64,000 nucleotides of DNA from Hyphomicrobiales bacterium (GTDB lineage: Bacteria; Pseudomonadota; Alphaproteobacteria; Rhizobiales; Beijerinckiaceae): the NCBI GenBank assembly GCA_027489955.1, contig JAIXYZ010000002.1, positions 124,001 to 188,000 on the forward strand. The letters run 5' to 3'. The translations under genes were made by a program, and so were the position numbers. Positions 36,965 through 48,473 of the stretch are shown here, one piece after another; positions within the stretch are counted from its first letter, which is position 1; the number at the start of each line of letters is the position of its first letter. The notes under the pieces are model-generated. The model did no database searches and was not told the origin of the DNA. It saw nothing but the letters and a program-made list of their open reading frames with translations.

Positions 36965-37186
36965 TCAGTCTTCCGACGTGCCGGCGCTCGAGCGGCGGCG
37001 GCTGACGCTGCCGCCTTTACGGCCCGCTTCCGCCGCGCGTTCGCGGTTGTGCGCGAAATTGCCCCCGCTGGACCGTCCGCCCTTGCGGCCGGCTTCGGCG
37101 GCACGCTCGCGGTTCGCCGCGAAATTGCCTGCGCCACCCCGATAGCGGACGTCCTTGCCGTCCTGTGAAGTACCTTGGGTCGCCAT
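36965..37186 (-). CDS. KGG-repeat general stress protein (con-10/GsiB-like)
   Basis: A 73-residue hydrophilic protein with two copies of a KGG-type repeat, GNFAANRERAAEAGRKGG and GNFAHNRERAAEAGRKGG, and a Ser/Arg tail. KGG-motif proteins are small, probably disordered stress proteins related to Con-10 and B. subtilis GsiB. The start ATG is preceded by AGAGG. An EcfG-type sigma promoter sits upstream, which fits the alphaproteobacterial general stress response. The frame extends upstream without conserved sequence and was trimmed. Confidence 0.82.
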   Translation of the reverse strand: MATQGTSQDGKDVRYRGGAGNFAANRERAAEAGRKGGRSSGGNFAHNRERAAEAGRKGGSVSRRRSSAGTSED

Positions 37187-37217
37187 GATTGGCCTCTTGG
37201 TGTTGTCGATTGCTCGG

Positions 37218-38369
37218 TCAACGTCTGCGCCGGGTGGGGGTTCCCACGTCCTTTCCCGCTTTCGCGGCCTTCCGGCGCCGCGCCATGGCATCGCGGATCA
37301 CGGCCAGCAGCAGGCGTTCGCGCCGGGGCGCGAAGGGCCGGACCCGAATGCGGGACTTCATGCGTGCCAGCCGCCCTTCCTCGAAGGCGTCGATCACGCT
37401 GGCGTGGATGTAGCTCTTGCGGGCGACGGCCGGCGTGTTGGCGAGATGCTCGGCCACCCGCTTCACGGCCCGGTTCACCTGCGCCCTTCGGCGGCGTTCC
37501 GTCTGCTCCGGGGTCTCGTCTGCCAGCGCCTCGACGGCGGAGGCGGAGGCCGCGAGCGTGCGCACGTCCTTGACCGAGATGGGCCGCCTGGCGGCTTCCT
37601 TGATGTAGGCGTTCATGTCCGCCGTGGTGATGGGCTTCACCTCGCCGTTCCGGTCCCTAAACTGGAACAGCCGCTTGCCGGGCAGGCGCATGAACGCCTT
37701 GAGCACGCGCGCGAGCCGCGGGGCCTTCACCGCCCGCTCCACGTGCTTGCCGCCCTTGGCGAGGAAGGCCAGCCGGATCTCGTCGCCGACGATGCGGACA
37801 TTGTCCTTGTCGAGCGTGGCCGCGCCGCGGCTGCCGCTGGCCTTGGCATAGCAGTCGTTGCCGGCGCGGATGGCCGTCTTCTCGACGAGGCGGATCGCCG
37901 CCGCGAGGGCGCGCCGGCGCGTGGGGGCGCGGGCGCTCAGGTCCCGCGCGACGGTCCGGCGCATTTCCGGCAGCGCCTCGATGAGGTGGGCGAGCCGGCG
38001 CTCCTTCAGCGCCTCCCGCACCAGCGTCCAGTCGGGATGATAGCGGTATTGCAGGCGCCCGGCCGTGTCGGTGCCGATGGCCTGGATATGCGCGCGGGGA
38101 TCGGCGGCGAAGAACACGTTGGCATAGGCCGGCGGCACGGCCAGCGCACGGAAGCGGTCGAGCGTCGCCCGGTCGCGGACGGCGCCGCCCCTGGGCCGGA
38201 CATAGGCGAAACCCTTGCCCGCGCGCCGGCGGCGGATCGTGAGATCGCCCGGCGAGACCAGGCGCAGGCCCACCTCGTGGGCGAGGCTCTCGATGAGGTT
38301 GCGGCCGGCATCGGCTTCGGCCGCCGCCGCCCCGCCGCCGTCCGCCGCTGCCGATTCGATGCGCGCCAT
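37218..38369 (-). CDS. DNA topoisomerase IB (poxvirus-like bacterial type)
   Basis: A 383-residue enzyme that relaxes supercoils by a 3'-phosphotyrosyl nick. The catalytic Tyr320 is in ARKSYIHASVIDAF. Upstream pentad elements are RAGNDCYAKASGSRGAATL (Arg168 region), KDNVRI, and the FQFRDRNGEVKPI region, followed by IKEAARRPISVKDVRT. An Ala-rich N-terminal 20 residues and an Arg-rich C-terminus flank it. Bacterial TopIB is an accessory enzyme often grouped with stress or repair genes, as here beside the KGG protein and UdgX. Confidence 0.93.
   Translation of the reverse strand: MARIESAAADGGGAAAAEADAGRNLIESLAHEVGLRLVSPGDLTIRRRRAGKGFAYVRPRGGAVRDRATLDRFRALAVPPAYANVFFAADPRAHIQAIGTDTAGRLQYRYHPDWTLVREALKERRLAHLIEALPEMRRTVARDLSARAPTRRRALAAAIRLVEKTAIRAGNDCYAKASGSRGAATLDKDNVRIVGDEIRLAFLAKGGKHVERAVKAPRLARVLKAFMRLPGKRLFQFRDRNGEVKPITTADMNAYIKEAARRPISVKDVRTLAASASAVEALADETPEQTERRRRAQVNRAVKRVAEHLANTPAVARKSYIHASVIDAFEEGRLARMKSRIRVRPFAPRRERLLLAVIRDAMARRRKAAKAGKDVGTPTRRRR
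37220..37244 (-). promoter_or_regulatory. EcfG (general stress sigma) type promoter for the KGG gene
   Basis: On the minus strand GGAAC (37240-37244) and CGTT (37220-37223) are separated by exactly 16 bp, the consensus spacing of the EcfG/PhyR-controlled promoters of alphaproteobacteria. The -10 element lies 33 bp before the KGG start codon. It falls inside the last codons of the topoisomerase gene. The small stress-protein target supports the call. Confidence 0.65.
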
Positions 38370-38457
38370 GGGATGTCTCCGGCTGCCTGCCCCTTGGGAA
38401 TGCCCCGGACAACGCCCGGCGCCGGGAATGGTTCGTCCCGCGCGCCGAGCGCCCCGT

Positions 38458-41508
<3,051 letters not shown>

Positions 41509-41546
41509 GGGGGCGGACGCCTGAGGGTCCGCGATCCGGAGGGTTT

Positions 41547-42566
41547 ATGGCGATGTCCGACACGATCCTCGTCACCGGATGCGCGGGCTTCATCGGCAGT
41601 GCGGTGGCGGCGCGCCTGCTGGCGCAGGGCCGCCGCGTCGTCGGCATCGACAATCTCAACGACTATTACGACCCGGGCCTGAAGCGCGCCCGGCTGGCGA
41701 GCATCTCGGACCATCCGGCCTTCGCCTTCGTGGAGGGCGACATCGCCAGCACGGACGCGGTGCAGGCGCTCTTCGCCGCCCATCGGCCGGCACGCGTGAT
41801 CCACCTCGCCGCGCAGGCGGGCGTGCGCTACTCGCTCGTCAACCCGCAGGCCTATGCGCAGGCCAACCTGGTGGGCTTCGTGACGATGCTGGAGGCCTGC
41901 CGCCACAACGGCGTCGAGCATCTGGTCTATGCCTCCACCAGCTCGGTCTACGGGGCGAGCCGCGCCATGCCCTTCTCGCCAAGGCAGGTCACCGACCAGC
42001 CGCTGACGCTCTATGCCGCGACGAAGAAGGCGAACGAGCTGATGGCGCACAGCTACAGCCACCTGTTCGCGCTGCCGACGACGGGGCTGCGCTTCTTCAC
42101 GGTCTACGGCCCGTGGGACCGGCCGGACATGGCGATGCAGATCTTCGCCCGGGCCATCGTGTCCGGCCAGCCGATCCCGCTGTTCAACCGGGGCGAGATG
42201 CGCCGGGACTTCACCTTCATCGACGACATCGTCGAGGGCGTCGTGCGGGTCTGCGACCACACGGCCGCGCCGGATGCGTCGTGGAACCCGGAAAACCCCG
42301 TCCCGGGCTCCAGCCGCGCGCCGTTCCGGGTCTACAATATCGGCCGCAACGCGCCCGAGCGCCTCGCCCACGTCGTCGCGCTGCTCGAGCACCATTTCGG
42401 CCGGGAGGCGCGCAAGGAATTGCTGCCGATGCAGCCGGGGGACGTGCCCGAGACCTTCGCCGACGTCAGCGACCTGGAGGCCGCCACCGGCTTTGCCCCC
42501 ACGGTCTCGATCGAGGAGGGCGTCGAGCGCTTCGTCGCCTGGTACCGGCACTACCACCGGGTCTGA
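41547..42566 (+). CDS. NAD-dependent epimerase, UDP-glucuronate 4-epimerase-like
   Basis: A 339-residue short-chain dehydrogenase/epimerase. The N-terminal TGCAGFIGSAVAARLL binds NAD, NLNDYYDPGLKRARL is characteristic of the UDP-glucuronate 4-epimerase/CapI group, and catalytic STSSVYG and YAATKKANE follow, with TVYGPWDRPDMAMQIFARAI. The product would be UDP-galacturonate for surface polysaccharides. No glycan gene cluster surrounds it. Starts at 41547 or 41553 both fit the GGAGGG site. The end is 40 bp from convergent polA, with a GCCCGGCCGGGC palindrome between. Confidence 0.9.
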   Translation: MAMSDTILVTGCAGFIGSAVAARLLAQGRRVVGIDNLNDYYDPGLKRARLASISDHPAFAFVEGDIASTDAVQALFAAHRPARVIHLAAQAGVRYSLVNPQAYAQANLVGFVTMLEACRHNGVEHLVYASTSSVYGASRAMPFSPRQVTDQPLTLYAATKKANELMAHSYSHLFALPTTGLRFFTVYGPWDRPDMAMQIFARAIVSGQPIPLFNRGEMRRDFTFIDDIVEGVVRVCDHTAAPDASWNPENPVPGSSRAPFRVYNIGRNAPERLAHVVALLEHHFGREARKELLPMQPGDVPETFADVSDLEAATGFAPTVSIEEGVERFVAWYRHYHRV

Positions 42567-42606
42567 CGCGCCGGCCACCCTGCCCTGAAAGGCCCGGCCG
42601 GGCGCC

Positions 42607-45594
42607 CTAGTGCGCCTCGTCCCAGTTCGCGGCGGCGCGGGCCTCCACCACGAGCGGCACGGTGAGCTCGGCTGCCGGGAACGGCGCATCCACCATGACC
42701 TGCCGGATGACCGGGATCGCGGCCTCCGCCAGGTCCGCCGGTGCCTCGAAGACGAGTTCGTCGTGGACCTGCAGCAGCATCTTCACGTCGGACAGGCCGG
42801 CCGCGTCCAGCGCCGGTTCCATCCGGATCATCGCCCGGCGGATGATGTCGGCGGCCGTGCCCTGGATCGGGGCGTTGATGGCCTGCCGTTCCACGGCCGC
42901 CCGCTCGGACGGGTTCGGCGAGACGATCTGCGGATAATGGCAGACGCGGCCGAACAGGGTCTCGACATACAGGTGCTCGCGGCAGAAGCGCTTGGTCGCG
43001 TCCATGTAGTCGCGGATGCCGGGGAAGCGCTCGAAATAGCGCTTGATGTAGGCCGCCGCCTCCTCCCGCGGGATGGAGAGCTGGGCCGCGAGCCCGAAAG
43101 CGGAGATGCCGTAGACGATGCCGAAATTGATAGCCTTGGCCCGTCGGCGGATGTCGGACGGCATGCCCTCGACCGGGACGCCGAACATTTCCGACGCGGT
43201 GATGGCGTGGATGTCCTGTCCCTCCGCGAAGGCCTTGCGCAGCTGCGGGATGTTGGCGACGTGGGCGAGGATCCGCAGCTCGATCTGCGAATAGTCGGCC
43301 GAGATGAGCACCTTGCCCTTCTCTGCAACGAAGGCGGTGCGGATGCGCCGGCCCTCCTCGGTGCGGATCGGGATGTTCTGCAGGTTCGGCTCGGACGAGG
43401 ACAGGCGCCCGGTCGTGGTGGACGCCAGGGCATAGGACGTGTGGACCCGCCCCGTCTCGCGGTTCACGTAGGCGGGCAGCGCGTCCGTATAGGTGGACTT
43501 CAGCTTGGCGAGCTGGCGCCAGTCGAGGATGCGGCGGGGCAGTTCGTGGCCCTCCGCCGCCAGGTCCTCCAGGAAGCGAGCATTGGTGGACCATTGGCCG
43601 GTCGCGGTCTTCTTCGCGCCGGGCAGCTGCATCTGCCCGAACAGGATGTCGGCGAGCTGCTTGGGCGAACCGATGGTGAAGCGCTGGCCCGCCAGCGTGT
43701 AGATCTCGTCCTCCAGCCGGGCGAGCGTCTGGGCGAAGTCGCCGGACAGGCGGGACAGGATCTGCCGGTCGACGGTGATGCCGCGCATCTCCATGCGGCC
43801 GAGAACGTCCACCAGCGGCCGCTCCAAAGTCTCGTACACCGCCGTCTTGCGCTCGGCGGCCAGCCGCGGCTTCAGCGCCTGCCACAGGCGCAGCGTCACG
43901 TCCGCGTCCTCGGCGGCATAGGGCGTCGCCTTGTCGAGCGGCACCATGTCGAAGGTCACGGCCGCCTTGCCGGTGCCGGCGACCTCGCCGTAGCGGATCG
44001 TCTGGTGGTTGAGATGGCGCTCGGACAGCGCGTCCATGCCGTGGCCCGAAAAGCCGCCGCGGCCGGCATCGAGCACGTAGGAAATCAGCAGCGTGTCGTC
44101 GTAGGGCGCGACCGAAACGCCGTGCCGGAGCATGACGATCCGGTCGTACTTGATGTTCTGGCCGACCTTGAGCACGCCGGGATGTTCGAGGAGCGAACGA
44201 AGCCGGGCGATGGCCTCGGCCGACGGGATCTGGCCGGGCACGATGCCGGAGGCGAAGAGGTCGGAGCCGCCCTTGTGCAGGAGCGGCACGTAGCAGGCGC
44301 GTCCGCCCGGCAGGGCGAGCGAGACGCCCACCAGATCGGCCTGCATCGCGTCCAGCGAATTGGTCTCCGTGTCTAAGCCGACGATCCCGGCCTCGATGCC
44401 GGCGGCGACGAAGGACTCCAGCGCGGCAAGGTCCATCAACGTCTCGTAGCGCCCGCGATCGATCGGCGTCGCGGCGGCTTCGGCCTTGCGGGCCTCGGCC
44501 AGGGCCCGCGGCGTCAGGGCGGACGGATCGAGGGGAGCGGCGGTCCCGTTGCCGGCGACGGCGGCCGCGGGCGGCGATGGCGTGCCGGAGGCGGAGGGCT
44601 CGAACCCGTCGACGCCCGCGCCCGGGGCGGCGAGCGCGGGATCGGCGTCGATCTCGGCGATGTCCAGCGCATAGGCGGCCGCGACCCGCCGGGTCACGGC
44701 GGTGAATTCCATGGCCTTGAGGAAGGCAACGAGGCGCTTCGGGTCCGGCTCGTCGAGCAGGAGGTCCTCCAGCACGATCTCCAGCGGCACGTCCTGCTTC
44801 AGTTCGACGAGCCTGCGGGAGATGCGCGCCTTCTCGGCGTGCTCCACCAAGGCCTCGCGGCGCTTGGGCTGCTTGATGAGGCCGTCGGCGGCAGCCTTCA
44901 GGACGCCTTCGAGGTCGCCGTATTCGCCGATGAGCTGGGCGGCCGTCTTGACCCCGATGCCGGGCACGCCGGGCACGTTGTCGATGGAATCGCCGCAGAG
45001 CGCCTGGACGTCGACCACCTTGTCGGGGGTGACGCCGAACTTCTCCAGGACCTCGGGTTCCGCGATCCGCTTCTCCTTCATCGTGTCGTACATCGTCACG
45101 CCGGGGCGCACGAGTTGCATCAGGTCCTTGTCGGACGCCACGATGGTGACCTTGGCCCCCGCCCTGGCCGCCTGGCACGCATAGGTCGCGATGATGTCGT
45201 CGGCCTCGAAGCCCTCCTGCTCGATGCAGGGCACGTCGAAGGCGCGGGTGGCGTGGCGGATCAGCCCGAATTGCGGCCGCAGGTCCTCCGGCGGATCGGG
45301 GCGATGGGCCTTGTACTGGTCGTAGAGCGCGTTGCGGAAAGTCTCGGCCGAATGGTCGAACACGACGGCCAGGTGGCTCGCCGGCTCCCCGTCGATCTTG
45401 TCGCGCATCAGCCGCCACATCATGTTGCAGAAGCCCTGCACGGCGCCCACGGGCAGCCCGTCGGACTTGCGGGTCAGGGGCGGCAGGGCGTGATAGGCGC
45501 GGAAGATGTAGGACGACCCGTCCACCAGGATCAGGTGGTCGTCGGCGTTCAGCGGGCGGGCCTTGGGCTGGGAGGTCTGCGGGATCGAGGTCAT
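42607..45594 (-). CDS. polA: DNA polymerase I
   Basis: A 995-residue three-domain enzyme. The 5'-3' exonuclease is about 20-310 (LILVDGSSYIFRAYHALPPL, GFEADDIIATYA, VQALCGDSIDNVPGVPGIG). The 3'-5' exonuclease keeps its metal ligands (VGLDTETNSLDAM). The polymerase domain has SADYSQIELRILAH, RRRAKAINFGIVYGIS and LLQVHDELVFEAP. A 90-residue low-complexity linker precedes the proofreading domain. The ATG used is the first that gives the family N-terminus. Divergent from the Lhr-like helicase, with 47 bp between the start codons. Confidence 0.97.
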   Translation of the reverse strand: MTSIPQTSQPKARPLNADDHLILVDGSSYIFRAYHALPPLTRKSDGLPVGAVQGFCNMMWRLMRDKIDGEPASHLAVVFDHSAETFRNALYDQYKAHRPDPPEDLRPQFGLIRHATRAFDVPCIEQEGFEADDIIATYACQAARAGAKVTIVASDKDLMQLVRPGVTMYDTMKEKRIAEPEVLEKFGVTPDKVVDVQALCGDSIDNVPGVPGIGVKTAAQLIGEYGDLEGVLKAAADGLIKQPKRREALVEHAEKARISRRLVELKQDVPLEIVLEDLLLDEPDPKRLVAFLKAMEFTAVTRRVAAAYALDIAEIDADPALAAPGAGVDGFEPSASGTPSPPAAAVAGNGTAAPLDPSALTPRALAEARKAEAAATPIDRGRYETLMDLAALESFVAAGIEAGIVGLDTETNSLDAMQADLVGVSLALPGGRACYVPLLHKGGSDLFASGIVPGQIPSAEAIARLRSLLEHPGVLKVGQNIKYDRIVMLRHGVSVAPYDDTLLISYVLDAGRGGFSGHGMDALSERHLNHQTIRYGEVAGTGKAAVTFDMVPLDKATPYAAEDADVTLRLWQALKPRLAAERKTAVYETLERPLVDVLGRMEMRGITVDRQILSRLSGDFAQTLARLEDEIYTLAGQRFTIGSPKQLADILFGQMQLPGAKKTATGQWSTNARFLEDLAAEGHELPRRILDWRQLAKLKSTYTDALPAYVNRETGRVHTSYALASTTTGRLSSSEPNLQNIPIRTEEGRRIRTAFVAEKGKVLISADYSQIELRILAHVANIPQLRKAFAEGQDIHAITASEMFGVPVEGMPSDIRRRAKAINFGIVYGISAFGLAAQLSIPREEAAAYIKRYFERFPGIRDYMDATKRFCREHLYVETLFGRVCHYPQIVSPNPSERAAVERQAINAPIQGTAADIIRRAMIRMEPALDAAGLSDVKMLLQVHDELVFEAPADLAEAAIPVIRQVMVDAPFPAAELTVPLVVEARAAANWDEAH

Positions 45595-45641
45595 CGGCGA
45601 GGAATAGCCGAAGGCGGGGTTCGCCGCTATCTGTGACAGGG

Positions 45642-48473
45642 ATGGACCAGCGGCACACAGGCGCAAAGACGGAAGCGGAGAATGCCGCGCAGGACCTGCC
45701 GCCGCGCTTTCGCGACTGGTTCGCCGCGCGAGGCTGGCAGCCCCGGCCGCACCAGCTCGAACTTCTGCGCCTGGCGCGCAGCGGCCGCTCGGCCCTCCTC
45801 GTCGCGCCGACCGGCGCGGGCAAGACGCTCGCGGGCTTCCTGCCGACGCTGGTGGAGCTGGCCCAAGGGGCGCCCATGGCCGCCGCATCGTCCCCTCCCC
45901 CCGCGGAGCGGCGGGGAGGGTCAGGGTGGGGGGCGCCGGGGCCAGGCAGGGAGGCCCAAGACGATGAACGTATCGCCTCGTCCGACCGCCCCCCACCCCT
46001 AGCCCCTCCCCGCCGCAAGCGGGGGGAGGGGGAGCGCAGCATCCACACGCTCTACATCTCGCCGCTGAAGGCGCTCGCGGTCGACATCGCGCGCAATCTG
46101 GAGACGCCCGTGGCCGAGATGGGGCTTGGCCTGCGGATCGAGACCCGCACGGGCGACGCTTCCGCCCACAAGCGGACGCGGCAGATCGAGCGGCCGCCGG
46201 ACATCCTGCTGACGACGCCCGAGCAGCTCGCCCTGCTGATCGCGCACCGGGAGGCGCGGTCCCTGTTCGGCGGGCTCAAACGCATCGTGCTGGACGAGCT
46301 GCATGCGCTGGTCACCTCCAAGCGCGGCGACCTGCTCGCGCTCGGCCTCGCCCGGCTGCGCACGATCGCCGGGCCGGACCTGACCATGGTCGGCCTGTCG
46401 GCCACGGTGCGCGAGCCCGAGGCGCTGGCGCTGTATCTCGTGGGATCGAGCATCGTTCCGGATGTCATCCCCGGCCAGAGCGCCGAAGGCGCGCAGGGGA
46501 AGGGGATCCAGCAGCGGGAATCATCTGCACGACCGAGAACGGCGAATACCCCTCCTGGATCCCCTTCCCTCGCTTCGCTCGCCGGGGATGACACCGGAAG
46601 TACCAACCCTCCCGCCGCCATCGTCGTCGCGCCCCCTGGGGCGCCGGCGGAGCTGACCGTGCTGGATGCGGAGGCCGCGCTGCCGCTGGCCGGGCACACG
46701 GCGCGCCATGCCATGGCGGAGGTCTACGACGCGATCCGCCGGCACAAGACGACGCTCGTCTTCGTCAACACGCGGCTGCATGCGGAATATGTCTTCCAGG
46801 AGCTGTGGCGGATCAACGAGGACGGGCTGCCCATCGCCCTGCACCACGGCTCGCTCGATGCCAGCCAGCGCCGCAAGGTGGAGGCCGCCATGGCGGAGGG
46901 ACGCCTGCGCGGCGTCGTCTGCACCTCTACGCTCGATCTCGGCATCGACTGGGGCGACGTCGACCTCGTCGTCAATATCGGCGCGCCCAAGGGCGCGAGC
47001 CGGCTGATGCAGCGGATCGGGCGCGCCAACCACCGGCTGGACGAGCCTTCGCGCGCCTTCCTCGTCCCCGCCAACCGCTTCGAGATGCTGGAATGCCGCG
47101 CGGCGCTCGACGCCGTCGCCGAGGCGGCGCAGGACACGCCCGAGCCGCGCGTCGGCGCGCTGGACGTACTGGCGCAGCACGTTCTCGGCATGGCCTGCGC
47201 CGAGCCGTTCGATGCGCTCGCGCTCTACGACGAAGTGCGCAGTGCCGCGCCCTATCGGGATCTCACCTGGGAGGATTTCGAGGCGGTGGTCGATTTCGTC
47301 GCCACTGGCGGGTACGCGCTGCGCGCCTATGAGCGCTTCGCCAAGATCCGCCGCGGGCCGGACGGGCTCTGGCGCGTCACCGACGCGCGCACCGCCCAGC
47401 ATTACCGCATGAATGTCGGCACGATCATCGAGGCCGACATGCTGAAGGTGCGGCTGGGGCGGGTGATGAACCGCAAGCCCGGCGCGCCGGGCACCGTGAT
47501 GCGCGGCGGGCGGGTCCTCGGCGAGGTGGAGGAATATTTCGCCGAAGGGCTGACGGCGGGGGACACGTTCGTCTTCGGCGGCGAGGTGCTGCGCTTCGAA
47601 GGCATCATCGAGAACGAGGTGCGGGTGACGCGCGCCACCGCCGCCGACCCCAAGGTTCCGTCCTATGCGGGGGGCAAGTTCCCGCTCTCCACCTTCCTCG
47701 CCGCGCGGGTGCGGGCCATGATCGCCGACCCGTCGAGCTGGTCGGTCCTGCCGGCGGAGGTCGCCGGCTGGCTGGCGCGCCAGCAGGATCGTTCGATTCT
47801 CCCCGGGCGCGACGAGCTTCTGGTAGAGACGTTCGAGCGTGCGGGACGGCATTATCTCGTGGCCTATCCGTTCGAGGGCCGCCTCGCCCACCAGACGCTC
47901 GGCATGCTGCTGACGCGGCGCCTGGAGCGCGCCCGGCTGAAGCCGCTCGGCTTCGTCGCCAACGATTACGGGCTCGCGGTGTGGGGCCTGTCCGACATCT
48001 CGGCGGCGATCAGCGGCGGGCGGCTCTCCATCGACGCCCTGTTCGGGCCGGACATGCTGGGCGACGACCTGGAGGAATGGCTGGAGGAATCGGCGCTGAT
48101 GAAGCGCACCTTCCGCCATTGCGCGATCATTTCGGGCCTGATCGAGAAGCGCTTTCCCGGCCAGGAGAAGACCGGCCGGCAGGTCACCATGTCCACCGAC
48201 CTCGTCTACGACGTGCTGCGCAGGCACGAGCCCGGGCACATCCTGATGAAGGCTGCGCGCGCGGATGCGGCGACGGGGCTGCTCGACATCCGCCGGCTTT
48301 CGGACATGCTGGCGCGAATCCGCGGGCGAATCGTCCACCAGGCCCTGCCCCATGTCTCACCCCTCTCGGTGGCGATCATCCTCGAGATCGGCCGCGAGGC
48401 GGTCTACGGGGAGGCCTCGGACGCGATCCTGGCCGAGGCGGAAGCGCAGCTGATGGAGGAAGCCCTCTCGTGA
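45642..48473 (+). CDS. Lhr-like DEXH helicase (ligase-associated type) interrupted by two in-frame palindromic repeats
   Basis: A 943-residue SF2 helicase: Walker A APTGAGKT (about residue 55), ISPLKALAVDIARN, LTTPEQLALLI, DEXH box VLDELHAL, VGLSATVREPE, motif VI QRIGRANHRLDEPS, then the winged-helix and Lhr-core regions. Without two extra segments it matches the ligase-associated Lhr-like group. The extras, about residues 84-130 and 274-317, are translated repeat DNA (low-complexity PPPAERRGG..., SAEGAQGKGIQQRE...). They fall between Walker A and ISPLKALAVD, and between helicase domains 1 and 2, so the enzyme may still fold. Overlaps pdeM by 4 bp. Confidence 0.92.
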   Translation: MDQRHTGAKTEAENAAQDLPPRFRDWFAARGWQPRPHQLELLRLARSGRSALLVAPTGAGKTLAGFLPTLVELAQGAPMAAASSPPPAERRGGSGWGAPGPGREAQDDERIASSDRPPPLAPPRRKRGEGERSIHTLYISPLKALAVDIARNLETPVAEMGLGLRIETRTGDASAHKRTRQIERPPDILLTTPEQLALLIAHREARSLFGGLKRIVLDELHALVTSKRGDLLALGLARLRTIAGPDLTMVGLSATVREPEALALYLVGSSIVPDVIPGQSAEGAQGKGIQQRESSARPRTANTPPGSPSLASLAGDDTGSTNPPAAIVVAPPGAPAELTVLDAEAALPLAGHTARHAMAEVYDAIRRHKTTLVFVNTRLHAEYVFQELWRINEDGLPIALHHGSLDASQRRKVEAAMAEGRLRGVVCTSTLDLGIDWGDVDLVVNIGAPKGASRLMQRIGRANHRLDEPSRAFLVPANRFEMLECRAALDAVAEAAQDTPEPRVGALDVLAQHVLGMACAEPFDALALYDEVRSAAPYRDLTWEDFEAVVDFVATGGYALRAYERFAKIRRGPDGLWRVTDARTAQHYRMNVGTIIEADMLKVRLGRVMNRKPGAPGTVMRGGRVLGEVEEYFAEGLTAGDTFVFGGEVLRFEGIIENEVRVTRATAADPKVPSYAGGKFPLSTFLAARVRAMIADPSSWSVLPAEVAGWLARQQDRSILPGRDELLVETFERAGRHYLVAYPFEGRLAHQTLGMLLTRRLERARLKPLGFVANDYGLAVWGLSDISAAISGGRLSIDALFGPDMLGDDLEEWLEESALMKRTFRHCAIISGLIEKRFPGQEKTGRQVTMSTDLVYDVLRRHEPGHILMKAARADAATGLLDIRRLSDMLARIRGRIVHQALPHVSPLSVAIILEIGREAVYGEASDAILAEAEAQLMEEALS
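45892..46032. repeat. Palindromic repeat element 1 (BIME/REP-like), inserted in-frame in the helicase gene
   Basis: Two arms of about 45 bp face each other around a spacer of about 50 bp. The left arm starts CCCCTCCCCCCGCGGAGCGG and ends TGGGGGGCG; the right arm, read on the other strand, starts CCCCTCCCCCCGCTTGCGG and ends TGGGGGGCG. Each arm itself folds (CCTCCCC...GGGGAGG). The structure is that of intergenic palindromic repeats, but here it lies fully inside a coding frame that stays open. No second copy is seen in the window. Confidence 0.85.
46463..46593. repeat. Palindromic repeat element 2, different family, in the same helicase gene
   Basis: The element starts TGTCATCCCCGGC and ends GCCGGGGATGACA, perfect inverted ends. 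The inner parts GGGAAGGGGATCCA and TGGATCCCCTTCCC are also mirrored, and each arm holds a small hairpin of its own (GCGCCGAAGGCGC on the left). The type resembles the GTCATCCC...GGGGATCC repeats common between genes in Rhizobiales chromosomes. About 131 bp, in-frame in the helicase between its two motor domains. Confidence 0.85.

Noticed and set aside
37218-38457. CCCGGCGCCGGG at 38415-38426 as a terminator for the SLC13 gene
   Set aside because: Short self-palindrome with no loop space and no T-run; frequent by chance at this GC content.
45888-46620. Frameshift or pseudogene status of the helicase
   Set aside because: The frame is open across both extra segments and all helicase motifs before, between and after are intact.
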